Origin: Methanosarcinales archaeon
GTDB taxonomy: Archaea > Halobacteriota > Methanosarcinia > Methanosarcinales > EX4572-44
Assembly: GCA_004212095.1 (NCBI GenBank)
Contig: RXIJ01000032.1
Location: 1-49,808 of the forward strand
Length of the DNA: 49,808 nucleotides
Reading direction: 5' to 3'
The notes beneath the pieces were generated by a model. It did not search any database. It was not told the origin of the DNA and worked only from the letters and a program-made list of their open reading frames with translations. Shown piece by piece: positions 34,376-44,347 of the stretch. The position numbers were made by a program, and so were the translations under genes. The stretch's first letter is position 1. Each line of letters opens with the position of its first letter.

Positions 34376-37300
34376 ATGATGTTCCGACACCAGATAACCG
34401 GGTTACTGCAGGATGGTATAATACGTAAGATACACTTTATGAGCTGTGCTTCTATCCTTTTTCTCTCTGCCTGTATACTCATAATCTTCTGCGGGCTTGC
34501 CGGAGCTGCTGACTACGACGAAATCAGCGTCACCACTGCAAATGATGAAGCTTGGAGCACGAATCTTAGCAACAGCGTGAGCAATGTGGCCGGGAATATT
34601 ATTGTGAACGATGGCGCGGTGCTCTTGATTGGGAATGCGACGATACGGATGGCTAGCACATATTCTAACAAGTATTCTATCATAGTGTGTGACAAAGGCA
34701 CGCTTAACGTGAATGGTTCAACGATCACGCGAAACAACTACTACTACGGCTGGCGATATGAAAGCGGAAGCCATGGCAATGTTGCGAACAGTACGGTTGA
34801 GTTCTGTATTTATAATAATGGTTTTAAGATAGAAACGAATGAGGCTGTTCCTCTTTTCAATGTCACGTTTGATCATGGGGATGTAGGCTATTCATCGGAT
34901 TGTTATGGCATCTACATGAACTCAGCAAGCAATGCGAGTATCAGGAACTGCACGATAAAGACATCATCGGGACAGAGTTACTCGAATCGCAGATACACTT
35001 ACGGCATCTACATCAAGAACTCTGACTGCTGCAATCTAACAGGAAACACAGTCACAGACAGCGGAGACGATGGCATCTTTGTGCAGAACGGAGACAACGC
35101 AACTCTGCTCATCAACAACCTGTCCGGAAACAGGGAGGGGATTCGTCTTGATTCCTGTCCAAACAGCAACCTTAGCAGCAACATAGTTGTAGACAGCAGC
35201 AAACATGGAATAAACATCACGTCCTCTCAGAACTGCATTCTCAGATCCAATGTCATCATCAATTGTTCTAACTACTACCACCTCTATGTCACAGGAAACT
35301 ATGATCAAGACATCGACACCACTAACACTGTGAATGGGGGGCGGGTGTACTACAATTGCATAGATAGTAATGTTACGATCACTGATTCGAACATCGGGCA
35401 TGTCACAATCGTTGATTGCAGCGATGTGTGGTTTACTGGCTGCACGATACATAACGGAGACGGCATCCGGATCATCGGGTCTTCATCGAATGTGAGCATC
35501 AGGAACAGCACGATTGAGAACAACACTATGTACGGCATCAATCTCGAATCGACAAGTTGGAATAACATAACATCCGTAATCATTGAAAATAATACAAAGC
35601 AGGGGGTTTATCTTGCTGGTTCGAGCAACAACATCATAAACGACAGCGATATTCTGAATAACAACAATTATGGAGTTCATTCCGAAGGATCGAGCAGTTA
35701 CAATAATATTAATCACAACAATATCACAAACAATACCCAAGGAGGTATCTGTTTGGACGGGGCTGGGCATGACGACGTCACATATAATAATGTGTTAGAG
35801 AACCGTGGCGATGGCGGCATCTGCATAGGTACACATCATTATAGCTCCCTAAGCACGCAAAATACTCTTGCCAACAACACTATACTATCGAACAACAAAA
35901 CAGGTATTGGGGTATATACAAATTATAATTATTTGAGTAACAACACCATATCATCACTCAGCGGACAGTACGCACTGAAAGTCTCTTATGCCATGAATTC
36001 TTTTTATAATTACATCTGGCGAAACAACACAGCAAACGGCGAACAAATAAACTACTATTACGATGAGCACGACAAGATCACCGAACTGGATGATAACATC
36101 ATCGAAAATAAGTACCTCTCTGCATCCAATGTGAGCAATGTCGGAAAGATCACGCTCATCAATTGCACCAACCTCATCGTGAGAGACTGTGAATTTTCGA
36201 ATTCCAGTAATTATGGCATCTTTTTACGGAATTCTGACAACAATAACCTGACAAACAACACCATATCAAATAACTACAATGGCATCTGGCTGTACGGTTC
36301 ATCTGAGAACAACATCATTGATCTCAATACGATAAGTCCAAGCAACCGGTATGGAGCGTATTTCGAAGAAGATTCGGATTACAACAACATAAAAGACAGC
36401 AGTTTCGCAGCCATGACATTCAATGGAATGTACATATCCTCAGATCACACCACAATTACCAGCACAACGATCTCATCCGTGGATGAGTATGGACTATACA
36501 CCAAAAAAGCACATTACACTAATCTCACAAACATAACGATCACCTCAATATCATCACACGGCGTATATTTAGATACGTCCAACTATATCACTATAACAGA
36601 TTCAAACGTCACCGCAAACAACAAGGGCGTGAACTGTTTCAAATCAGATCACGCCGAGATCGCGAATACCACGATCAGAGGCGAAGACGGTATTTATATG
36701 TCAAAATCCAACTGGGGAAACCTCACGAATAACGCAATCGATGCAACACTGAGGGGAATATTCCTTAACACATCGAAGGATCAAAACTTAATAGAAAACA
36801 ACATCACAAACTACACGATTACAGGCGTCCTGCTTGAGGAGTACTCAACGAACACAACGATCATCGGTAACGATTTTCAGCGCAATTCCTCAGAGTTCGA
36901 CATCACCCTAAATGACTCAAACGGTTGTGTGATCGCACCGAACAACACAGTCACTGCGAATTACACTTTTTACCTTACAAACGACACCAGACTCGCAACA
37001 CTCGATACGGTATTCAACAAGACGAAGGTCTGCTACGAGGATACTTCAAATCTGACACTGATGTGGAGAATCGATGTACTCTGCTGGGACAACTACCACA
37101 AGGAAGCGATAATGTCCAATCTCACGGTGCAGTATAGCGATCTTAGCGATGCCAATGGATTACTGTGCTGGGAGGGGGAAATATCAGCGGGGGCAGCAGT
37201 TGAGGGTCAGCAGAACGGTCGGCTGAGCGGTAACCCATTTGATTACTGGGGACCGCCCACATCAGGTGATAACTGGCTTCCGATCATCGAGTACAAAGAG

Positions 37301-40300
37301 AACGTGACAGGGAAGACTACATACCAGTCGATGAACTGCACCGCAATTAGCAAGTGGGACGTGCTGTATGGTAAGACCAGGACATATCGGAATGTCACGA
37401 CCACGATCACAGAACCGGGAGTTACAATTCTCATAGACACCGGTTACACGCCAAACGGCAAGTGTTACTACTGCCATGTGGATAAATACGTGTTTACAAA
37501 CACGTCGCACTGGACGGAGTATGAAGAGACTGTCCTGGAGGGGGATGAGTACACCCCTGGGCGGTGCGTTGACTGTCACAATGAGAACGATTCCATTGAT
37601 ATTCCGCACGGAAACGAGAGCGGAAAGGATCTGTTGTACACTCAAAGCCCACAGTTATGCTACACCGGCAGAACTGGTGGTCTTAACTGCCACGGCGCGA
37701 ATGCAACACAGACGCGGCTTGTTCAGGAGACAGAGTTCAACCGGACGACCCATCACCCGCTCGGGGACGGAAAACTATCATGCAAGGCATGCCATGACAA
37801 TCATGGAACTGAGTATCGGTATGATCTGTTGAAGTATTATACAAATGGTACCAATCCGGACACTGGTTCATTGGAGCAGGGATATGACTCGAGTTATTAT
37901 GCGCTCTGCTTCGTGTGTCATCTCGAGGAAAAACTTGTGGCAAAGATGTCAGGCGAGACCGGTCATCTTGCAAACTACATGAACCAGACGAACTTTCGGG
38001 ATGAGTATTATGTCACATGGGGTTTCAGTTCCGGAGGTACTGGTGGATCTACAAAATTCAAGAACATCCATTCTCCGCAGGAGGAAGCAGGTTTATGGGA
38101 CACCACGCACCCAGAGTATAACTGCTATTCTTGTCATAACCCACATGGCAGCGATAATCCGGCAACGACGCGTTTTATAGCAAATGGGGGACCCTTAAAT
38201 TACACCTACATCACCAATGTCTCGCCTCCGGATAACATATTATGGGAAGTATTGAATTATGCGAACTGGAATAATACAACCTTAAACAAAGGCGGTGGAC
38301 TTTATCTGTCAGGGCCTGGGGCTGGTTGCGGTTGCCACCCCCCAGACTGGGCATCCCTTAAGACTAATTATTTCACCTACCGCACATACATCAACTACAC
38401 CCCTGCTGGCGGTGCGGGCTGCCTCGAGTGCCACGACAACAATGCTTCCGCGTACAACACCGACCCGATCCGTCCGATCGTGAACCTGACCGCGGTAAAA
38501 CTTGCGACACACACCAATCTAAGCGGTGCGTTCAGAACAGGTAGCATTCTTCAGGGAACTGACAAAAATTTCACTGAATGGCTCGAATATCGCGAGTACA
38601 CCATTCCACAGATCGCGAATATTACCGAAGACAATGCAATCTGTTGGACATGCCACTGCACCAATGGAACACCACCAAGTCCGTATTTCCATCCCGATCG
38701 AGCACTGAATCCGTACAAATGTGCAAAGTGCCATGGACCTTACTATGGTCAGCCGCCGCACACGCAGGGGCTTGTTGCAGCGGTCGATAACCATGGTCCG
38801 ACCACGAAGGGCGCGGAATCGATCCTTATCCAGACCAATGTCAGAATTGGCGGTTCATGTGACGACTGCCATGCGTCAAGCAAACTGCCAGATAATATGA
38901 TAGATACTTCCGATCCAAACGATGATCTCGAGGTCTGGAAATGGGGATCCGGAGAAGATGGTTATGGTGACGACAACCATTGGCGCCCTTATCAAGGCAG
39001 ATCAACGATGGGCGACGTCTCGCACTACGGACTGAACAAAACACAGGGGCTTGCACTTGAAATTGATAACCCGCTATTCGACACCTCTGACTGTCTCGTC
39101 TGCCATTGCAATTCCACAAACGGAACGATCTGGGGAAACGCCACAAACATCAGCGGGAATATGTACGGCGCTGATACCACTAACGTCTCTGAGTGTTACA
39201 CCTACTGTCATGTCAGACCTGATTGGGTCAGTAGTGTCAACGAGAGCACACTTACACACTTCCACAACAAATCGATATACGCAGGCGGCGGTCCGAACTG
39301 TGTCTTATGCCATGATGTGACTAGTATTTATGGTGTGCAGTCGCTCGTAAATTCCACTGCGATAGCAGAGGGCATTCACGGAAACGTGCTCAACAACACA
39401 CTCGTTCAGGAAAGCTACAGGATGGATAACAGGTCAAACCCGTGCTGGGGCTGTCACCAGAGCGATGGCAAGATCCCTAAAGGTATGGGTGACCGGAACG
39501 GAGCCACAGACGTAGATGGCAACGGAATCATAACAGTTGAGGAACTGCCCTACACCTGCGAGGACTGTCATGCACGAAGCGAGGCATGGAGCGGTGCAAC
39601 GAGCGATGGACATACGTGGGAGAGTGCAAGCGATCCCGCTCTCGGTCTGAGCAGGCTGCCCCCTGAGATTACTGCCCATTATCCGAACTCAACACATGTC
39701 AGGACGACCCATCACAGCGACAATGGCAGGTGCGTTGACTGCCATAACAACAGCTTTAATTCCGATAACAATGATACCGCTTACAAGGAACTTGGACACA
39801 CGATTTTCTCAGGTGTCTCACACTACGGTACCTCTAAAGATCTCCTCACCCCAACCAAGATGTGTCGATACTGCCACGATAACACAACAAGTGCAAGAGC
39901 CAACGCAACACTCTATGGCAATGCAACCGCAAACAAGCACGGCAACTTCACAGACGAAGCAAATCCGGATGACGGCTGTTACCGCTGCCACACACAAAAC
40001 GAGACACCTATTGACTTCCACAACATGAACGCAGGGGGTATCCCTGGGGATCCTGACTGCCTCAAGTGTCATAGCACCAACGGGACTTCGGAAAGACGCA
40101 GGATTGATGAGATTGCATATATGGGTGCGATCCACGCCGGGATGAACAATGCGAGTGTCGATGGCGACATCAACAAGTCGTGCTGGGTCTGTCATTTCCC
40201 GGAAGGTGTTGGCATGGATGAGCACAGCAACCGGCGAGAGCCTGCCTACCACTGTTACGACTGCCACAACAAAGACAACACCACAGTATTCGGCAATGTG

Positions 40301-41797
40301 AGCGATGCACCTGAGGTGCACAACCACTTCAAGAGTGGAACCTGCATAGAGGCATACTGGACACGCCCCACAGATTCAGACTCATGCATGGGCTGCCACG
40401 ACCAGTCAGAGATGCGCTATACATTCGATGAAAACGAGACGAATCCATACTTCACTAACTTCTCGATTACATCTCATTACGGCGACAATCGAACAGATAT
40501 TGTCACTACATATATCGAAAATGGCACGGAAGATTATTGCGGTTACTGCCATCAGAATATGTCGACTGTATTCGTAGAGCAGCAATCCATGAAAAATGTC
40601 AGCCACTATCATAATCAGGCGTGTGATGAGTGCCATAGCGTAGGTAGGCTCCACAGTGACACATTACAACGGGTACAAACTGATTCGAACTGCACCAACT
40701 GCCATGCAACATATGGATCTGTTCAGAAGGGCTTGAAGTATAAAATTAATGTCACAGCAGTAAATTTAGGAGTGCATGAAAATGTGAATGAGAACATGAA
40801 TTCAGTTGCAATGACAGTAGGGGATGTGAACAACTCCAAGTGTTGGGGTTGCCATGTACCAGAGGGAGCGTTACCGGAAGGTGGGCACAGAGACACCTTT
40901 AACAACGATGCATATCTCTGCTATGACTGCCACAACGGAACCAAAGCGTACCAGAACGTGACGAACGCAACCGCTGTTTACAACCACTTTAAAAGCGGCA
41001 TCAACATCTATGCGCGCACCACCGCGGAGACGAACTCGGAGTCCTGTGGATACGGCTGCCACAACCTCACCACCATGAAAGTACCTGGTTTTGATGCTGG
41101 CGGAAACGCAACCTATCTTCAGAACCTCTCACAGGCATCACACTACCCCAAAAGCCGTCCGGACATCGCCATTCAGAGCAATCTCTCAGACTGCACATGG
41201 TGCCACAGGAATTCGACAAACGAGTTCATTGAAATCTTTGAGTGTGCTGGTTCGCAGAATTACACCGAGAATATTCCGCATGCAACCAGAACAGAATCCT
41301 GCACCATCACAGAGTGCCACAACACAGGACGGATACACGACCAGAACCTGACAATCCCAACTATATCATGGGAGCAGGACTGCGGCAACTGCCATTTTGG
41401 ATTGGCTGATTCTGCTGCAAGTAAATATTATGTGAATGAGACGATGTTTAATTATGGCGTGCATGCAACTGTAAAATGTACAGAATGTCATATCTATACC
41501 GATCAGCCTGTTAACTGGCATCCAATCGAGGAATATACATGGAAATGGTGCGAGTGCTGCCATTCGTATCAGTCAGACTTAATCAACGAGAGCGATCGAC
41601 ACAATGTGACAGATAATCCACTAACATATCTGGTTGAGGAAACATGCGTACTCGAGATTGCAAACTGCACAACCTGCCATAATGCAACGGCTTATGAAAA
41701 TGCAAAGTCAAACTTCAACTCAAGCGCTGAACATGAGTGCAGATGGTGCCATGAATATCCGGACAAAGGCAATAAAACAATCCAGGGCTGGTATTGA
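34376..41797 (+). CDS. giant fusion of a parallel beta-helix with a 34-heme c-type cytochrome
   Basis: A 2473-residue exported protein. Signal-type segment at about 22-44 (ASILFLSACILIIFCGLAGA); ATG at 34439 could be the true start. Residues about 70-880 are a NosD-like right-handed beta-helix (repeats such as NNTISNNYNGIWLYGSSENN). A linker domain follows, then from about 1028 to the end a heme region: 31 CxxCH, two CX3CH (CYTYCH, CGYGCH) and one CX4CH (CTITECH), plus a CGCH whose status is open. An EF-hand-like loop DVDGNGIITVEE precedes one heme. No C-terminal anchor, so it is held by other proteins or released. The beta-helix suggests binding of a sugar, S-layer or partner cell. GC seems higher than in the neighbouring cytochrome operon. 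Confidence 0.9.
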   Translation: MMFRHQITGLLQDGIIRKIHFMSCASILFLSACILIIFCGLAGAADYDEISVTTANDEAWSTNLSNSVSNVAGNIIVNDGAVLLIGNATIRMASTYSNKYSIIVCDKGTLNVNGSTITRNNYYYGWRYESGSHGNVANSTVEFCIYNNGFKIETNEAVPLFNVTFDHGDVGYSSDCYGIYMNSASNASIRNCTIKTSSGQSYSNRRYTYGIYIKNSDCCNLTGNTVTDSGDDGIFVQNGDNATLLINNLSGNREGIRLDSCPNSNLSSNIVVDSSKHGINITSSQNCILRSNVIINCSNYYHLYVTGNYDQDIDTTNTVNGGRVYYNCIDSNVTITDSNIGHVTIVDCSDVWFTGCTIHNGDGIRIIGSSSNVSIRNSTIENNTMYGINLESTSWNNITSVIIENNTKQGVYLAGSSNNIINDSDILNNNNYGVHSEGSSSYNNINHNNITNNTQGGICLDGAGHDDVTYNNVLENRGDGGICIGTHHYSSLSTQNTLANNTILSNNKTGIGVYTNYNYLSNNTISSLSGQYALKVSYAMNSFYNYIWRNNTANGEQINYYYDEHDKITELDDNIIENKYLSASNVSNVGKITLINCTNLIVRDCEFSNSSNYGIFLRNSDNNNLTNNTISNNYNGIWLYGSSENNIIDLNTISPSNRYGAYFEEDSDYNNIKDSSFAAMTFNGMYISSDHTTITSTTISSVDEYGLYTKKAHYTNLTNITITSISSHGVYLDTSNYITITDSNVTANNKGVNCFKSDHAEIANTTIRGEDGIYMSKSNWGNLTNNAIDATLRGIFLNTSKDQNLIENNITNYTITGVLLEEYSTNTTIIGNDFQRNSSEFDITLNDSNGCVIAPNNTVTANYTFYLTNDTRLATLDTVFNKTKVCYEDTSNLTLMWRIDVLCWDNYHKEAIMSNLTVQYSDLSDANGLLCWEGEISAGAAVEGQQNGRLSGNPFDYWGPPTSGDNWLPIIEYKENVTGKTTYQSMNCTAISKWDVLYGKTRTYRNVTTTITEPGVTILIDTGYTPNGKCYYCHVDKYVFTNTSHWTEYEETVLEGDEYTPGRCVDCHNENDSIDIPHGNESGKDLLYTQSPQLCYTGRTGGLNCHGANATQTRLVQETEFNRTTHHPLGDGKLSCKACHDNHGTEYRYDLLKYYTNGTNPDTGSLEQGYDSSYYALCFVCHLEEKLVAKMSGETGHLANYMNQTNFRDEYYVTWGFSSGGTGGSTKFKNIHSPQEEAGLWDTTHPEYNCYSCHNPHGSDNPATTRFIANGGPLNYTYITNVSPPDNILWEVLNYANWNNTTLNKGGGLYLSGPGAGCGCHPPDWASLKTNYFTYRTYINYTPAGGAGCLECHDNNASAYNTDPIRPIVNLTAVKLATHTNLSGAFRTGSILQGTDKNFTEWLEYREYTIPQIANITEDNAICWTCHCTNGTPPSPYFHPDRALNPYKCAKCHGPYYGQPPHTQGLVAAVDNHGPTTKGAESILIQTNVRIGGSCDDCHASSKLPDNMIDTSDPNDDLEVWKWGSGEDGYGDDNHWRPYQGRSTMGDVSHYGLNKTQGLALEIDNPLFDTSDCLVCHCNSTNGTIWGNATNISGNMYGADTTNVSECYTYCHVRPDWVSSVNESTLTHFHNKSIYAGGGPNCVLCHDVTSIYGVQSLVNSTAIAEGIHGNVLNNTLVQESYRMDNRSNPCWGCHQSDGKIPKGMGDRNGATDVDGNGIITVEELPYTCEDCHARSEAWSGATSDGHTWESASDPALGLSRLPPEITAHYPNSTHVRTTHHSDNGRCVDCHNNSFNSDNNDTAYKELGHTIFSGVSHYGTSKDLLTPTKMCRYCHDNTTSARANATLYGNATANKHGNFTDEANPDDGCYRCHTQNETPIDFHNMNAGGIPGDPDCLKCHSTNGTSERRRIDEIAYMGAIHAGMNNASVDGDINKSCWVCHFPEGVGMDEHSNRREPAYHCYDCHNKDNTTVFGNVSDAPEVHNHFKSGTCIEAYWTRPTDSDSCMGCHDQSEMRYTFDENETNPYFTNFSITSHYGDNRTDIVTTYIENGTEDYCGYCHQNMSTVFVEQQSMKNVSHYHNQACDECHSVGRLHSDTLQRVQTDSNCTNCHATYGSVQKGLKYKINVTAVNLGVHENVNENMNSVAMTVGDVNNSKCWGCHVPEGALPEGGHRDTFNNDAYLCYDCHNGTKAYQNVTNATAVYNHFKSGINIYARTTAETNSESCGYGCHNLTTMKVPGFDAGGNATYLQNLSQASHYPKSRPDIAIQSNLSDCTWCHRNSTNEFIEIFECAGSQNYTENIPHATRTESCTITECHNTGRIHDQNLTIPTISWEQDCGNCHFGLADSAASKYYVNETMFNYGVHATVKCTECHIYTDQPVNWHPIEEYTWKWCECCHSYQSDLINESDRHNVTDNPLTYLVEETCVLEIANCTTCHNATAYENAKSNFNSSAEHECRWCHEYPDKGNKTIQGWY

Positions 41798-41803
41798 AAA
41801 ACC

Positions 41804-42220
41804 ATGGGGTTAAAAAAAGTAATTATAGCTGTAATTGCGGTCATGTTAATCATAGGTATAGCCGGTGCGATGTTTTCTAACAGCCATGAATTATACAGCT
41901 ATAAAAATGAGACTGACCCGTGGAAGTTTTGCAACAAGTGCCATCCTTCATCAGTAGCAAATGTTGGTGCTGGTGTACATAGTGATGTGAATTGTTTATG
42001 CCATGGCTACAATCCAAACACAACTCCACCGGTTAATATGATACACAATCTTACCCGGAATATTTATTGTACCAATTGTCACTCAAATTACAATGAAAAA
42101 ACTGGTGATATTACACTCTATACAGGAATAAGTGGATTAAACCAGTCTGCACATTACATAATAAGTAGATCAGATTCCCAATTATATAATAATAGTATGG
42201 AGTTCTTCAATGAAACGTAG
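41804..42220 (+). CDS. small membrane-anchored c-type cytochrome, two to three hemes
   Basis: A 138-residue protein with an N-terminal membrane segment (VIIAVIAVMLIIGIAGAMF) and two CxxCH motifs (CNKCH, CTNCH); between them CLCH (CX1CH) follows the pattern of the paralogues' middle heme and may or may not carry heme. It lies six bases after the giant fusion and overlaps the next gene by eleven bases, so these three form an operon. It may carry electrons from the membrane to the giant protein. Confidence 0.8.
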   Translation: MGLKKVIIAVIAVMLIIGIAGAMFSNSHELYSYKNETDPWKFCNKCHPSSVANVGAGVHSDVNCLCHGYNPNTTPPVNMIHNLTRNIYCTNCHSNYNEKTGDITLYTGISGLNQSAHYIISRSDSQLYNNSMEFFNET

Positions 42221-42977
42221 TAATATTATATTATTACTATTTGCCTTAATGTCGCTTGCAATGTTTGTGATGCCTGACATATTTTCAATGTTTAGTGGGC
42301 AGCACGTCTTTTATAATCAGATAAACTGTCAGAAATGCCATGAAGAAGAATACGGAGAGGTGTGGGCTACATCAGCAGCAGGGGATGCACACATCAGAGC
42401 TGCAAACAACACCAATTACACCACATACCTTGTAATTGGCGGTATTAATTATCATCAATCAAGTGGCACCATTAACACAGTAGAAGATAAGATCTGGACA
42501 TGGAATGGAAGTTTGTGGATCAATGACACAGAATCAAGATTGGAAAAGTTAGATGCGGATGGCAGCAATGAAATCGATGGAAATGAAATCTGCCACCTCT
42601 GCCATAATTCATCACTGGCAGATAAACACAGTCATGGACTTATCGTAAGAACGTGCGATGATGACTGGTGCCATGGAAATAGAAATTATACGTTCAATGA
42701 TCCTCAGTTATTCAACACATTGCCAACAGTTGATGCTGGAAATATTTTGAATGAATCGAACAATCTTCATAATGCATTCTATCTAAGTCTGGTTAATGAG
42801 CCAACCGGATTTGTGGCAGGTGAACCATTCAACCATACTCCAGGAAATCTTGCCGGTGATTATACTTCAAAGAGCTATCTGGCATGCATTAGTTGTCACT
42901 CAACTGTCCGGGTAGATATAACAATCGCCCAAAGTAGGTCCAATCATACAGGCGAAAAACGGCGAAAATATTCATAA
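42210..42977 (+). CDS. exported tetraheme c-type cytochrome, second copy
   Basis: A 255-residue paralogue of the protein at 22571: hydrophobic start (IILLLFALMSLAMFVMPDIF), SMFSGQHVFYNQINC, and four heme motifs: CQKCH, CHLCH, CX4CH (CDDDWCH) and CISCH. A calcium-type loop DADGSNEIDGNE lies directly before CHLCH. Many NxT sequons point to the outside. Its 3' end overlaps the convergent gene at 42944 by 34 bases. It may be a filament-type or periplasm-like carrier, as for the first copy. Confidence 0.85.
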   Translation: MKRSNIILLLFALMSLAMFVMPDIFSMFSGQHVFYNQINCQKCHEEEYGEVWATSAAGDAHIRAANNTNYTTYLVIGGINYHQSSGTINTVEDKIWTWNGSLWINDTESRLEKLDADGSNEIDGNEICHLCHNSSLADKHSHGLIVRTCDDDWCHGNRNYTFNDPQLFNTLPTVDAGNILNESNNLHNAFYLSLVNEPTGFVAGEPFNHTPGNLAGDYTSKSYLACISCHSTVRVDITIAQSRSNHTGEKRRKYS

Positions 42978-43387
42978 ATCGCTCTTATTTTATGTGATAG
43001 TGTTGACGCTGCAATGCCTCCAAATATTGTGCTTAAAATATCCGGGATTTTAAGAGTGTTTACAATAAACTGTTGGAATGCGATGAAGTTTTTTGGATGA
43101 CACGTAATACCATGAATAATCACCGGTTTAAAATAGTAAATAAACAGATATCCGGTAAAAAGCGACATTACAGCAACCACTCCAAAATAGCATAGACCAA
43201 TTGCTGAAATATCCCTATTATTCTCTTTATTGTATCTGCTCAAAACCACAAGCCCTATTCCACTAACAAACCCGGCGATTACAGCAACAATTGGTGCAAA
43301 ATAATTAACAAGTAAAACAAATAGGCTATAGATAATACCTCCAGCAACAACACTTGCTGTGGTTGCAATCAAAAAATTCCTTATCAT
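42944..43387 (-). CDS. small polytopic membrane protein
   Basis: A 147-residue protein with four hydrophobic segments (IATTASVVAGGIIYSLFVLL, FAPIVAVIAGFVSGIGLVVL, ISAIGLCYFGVVAVMSLF, and a weaker fourth) and no recognised motif. It faces the cytochrome operon and overlaps the end of the last gene by 34 bases. It follows the 72-residue protein at 43408 on the same strand by 20 bases, so the two may be one transcript. Function unknown. Confidence 0.6.
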   Translation of the reverse strand: MIRNFLIATTASVVAGGIIYSLFVLLVNYFAPIVAVIAGFVSGIGLVVLSRYNKENNRDISAIGLCYFGVVAVMSLFTGYLFIYYFKPVIIHGITCHPKNFIAFQQFIVNTLKIPDILSTIFGGIAASTLSHKIRAIYEYFRRFSPV

Positions 43388-43407
43388 TAGATCAACATAT
43401 GTTTTAA

Positions 43408-43626
43408 CTAAATTGCATCTGTCAGTTTTAGCTTCGCCTCAATTAAATTATCCCATGCTAAAGATTTATTATTATCCAAAGCATGCAATCCCTCTAATAT
43501 TTTTAATTTCACTTCTCGGATATCCGCGCCTGCCTTTTTAGCTTGTTGCATGTGACTTTCAGTTCTCGAAATAGCGACTCTTAGGTCATGCTCTGTCCAG
43601 ATTTCTATTTCTTCTTTTTCACCCAT
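43408..43626 (-). CDS. hypothetical helical protein (72 aa)
   Basis: From ATG at 43626 the product starts MGEKEEIEIWTEHDLRVAI and is fully helical and charged (SRTESHMQQAKKAGADIREV, KLKILEGLHALDNN). A longer start at 43683 adds a cysteine-containing stretch with no support. No family recognised. A short run of genes of unknown role on the minus strand (44333 to 42944) includes this one. Confidence 0.55.
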   Translation of the reverse strand: MGEKEEIEIWTEHDLRVAISRTESHMQQAKKAGADIREVKLKILEGLHALDNNKSLAWDNLIEAKLKLTDAI

Positions 43627-43808
43627 CTTTTCACACATCCTTTGAGCCCCAACCCCTCTACACATGGATGAATTCAGGTGCATCCATATGCTGGGCTTTA
43701 ATTCTTCTTTCTCTTGATTCTATTTATGTAAAAAAATAAAAGAAAGAGAGTGAGAATTTACTCCCCCCTGTCTTTTAATCTATGTTTTATCGCTGTGTAG
43801 GTTTGTTT

Positions 43809-44333
43809 CTATCGGATAAGTTCTTTTAATTTTTTTAACTCTATTACATGGTTTTTAACATCTTCTTCTTCTGCATATCTTAGATCGTTGGTTCTTAAAT
43901 CGATCTTCTTGATAAATTCTTCAACAGGTATTCTCGCAATCTCCCCAAGCGTACCTACAAGCTCTTTAATTTTTTGTGGATGCATTCGCAACTCAATTGC
44001 TTGTGCAATCAACGGTTGAACAATATCTTTTGCACAATTCACAAATTCAGGTATAACTAAATTTACGCATGCTTCTTCACCGCATCGGACAATTACCATT
44101 GATCTGTCGCTCTGATAGTTTTTCAAAGAGCCTCCATGGCCAAAATAGCACGCGTGTGCTCTCACGATATAGCATCCTGGAGGAACTTGTAGTTCCCTAG
44201 GGAGGTCACCCCATGAAGCTGTTTCGATTACCCTACCATGACAATCAACAACAGTTACACCGGCCTTTTTAGCAAGCTCACATTTCAGATCACGGACCCA
44301 TACATTTAGTTTTGCAAATCCCATTTTTTTCAT
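43809..44333 (-). CDS. hypothetical protein, carboxypeptidase-regulatory-like N-terminus
   Basis: A 174-residue soluble protein. The first 90 residues read as strands (LNVWVRDLKCELAKKAGVTV, LPRELQVPPGCYIVRAHACYFGH), similar to carrier-type beta domains in which a short chain trait is delivered; the second half is helical. Cysteines at three places could bind metal. ATG at 44333 has a GGAGAT ribosome site. A 240-nt leader with a structured element (44348-44428) lies upstream if transcription starts from promoter element D. Function unknown. Confidence 0.6.
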   Translation of the reverse strand: MKKMGFAKLNVWVRDLKCELAKKAGVTVVDCHGRVIETASWGDLPRELQVPPGCYIVRAHACYFGHGGSLKNYQSDRSMVIVRCGEEACVNLVIPEFVNCAKDIVQPLIAQAIELRMHPQKIKELVGTLGEIARIPVEEFIKKIDLRTNDLRYAEEEDVKNHVIELKKLKELIR

Positions 44334-44347
44334 TCATCTCCTACTTA

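Noticed and set aside
37654..37700. CYTGRTGGLNCH as a long-spacing heme site
   Set aside because: Nine residues between the cysteines are beyond the spacings I would count as heme attachment; not included in the heme number.
26521..41563. Many long antisense frames inside the two giant cytochrome genes
   Set aside because: The coding sense is fixed by dozens of regularly spaced CxxCH motifs; the antisense frames are rich in His, Cys and Met from those motifs and have no families.
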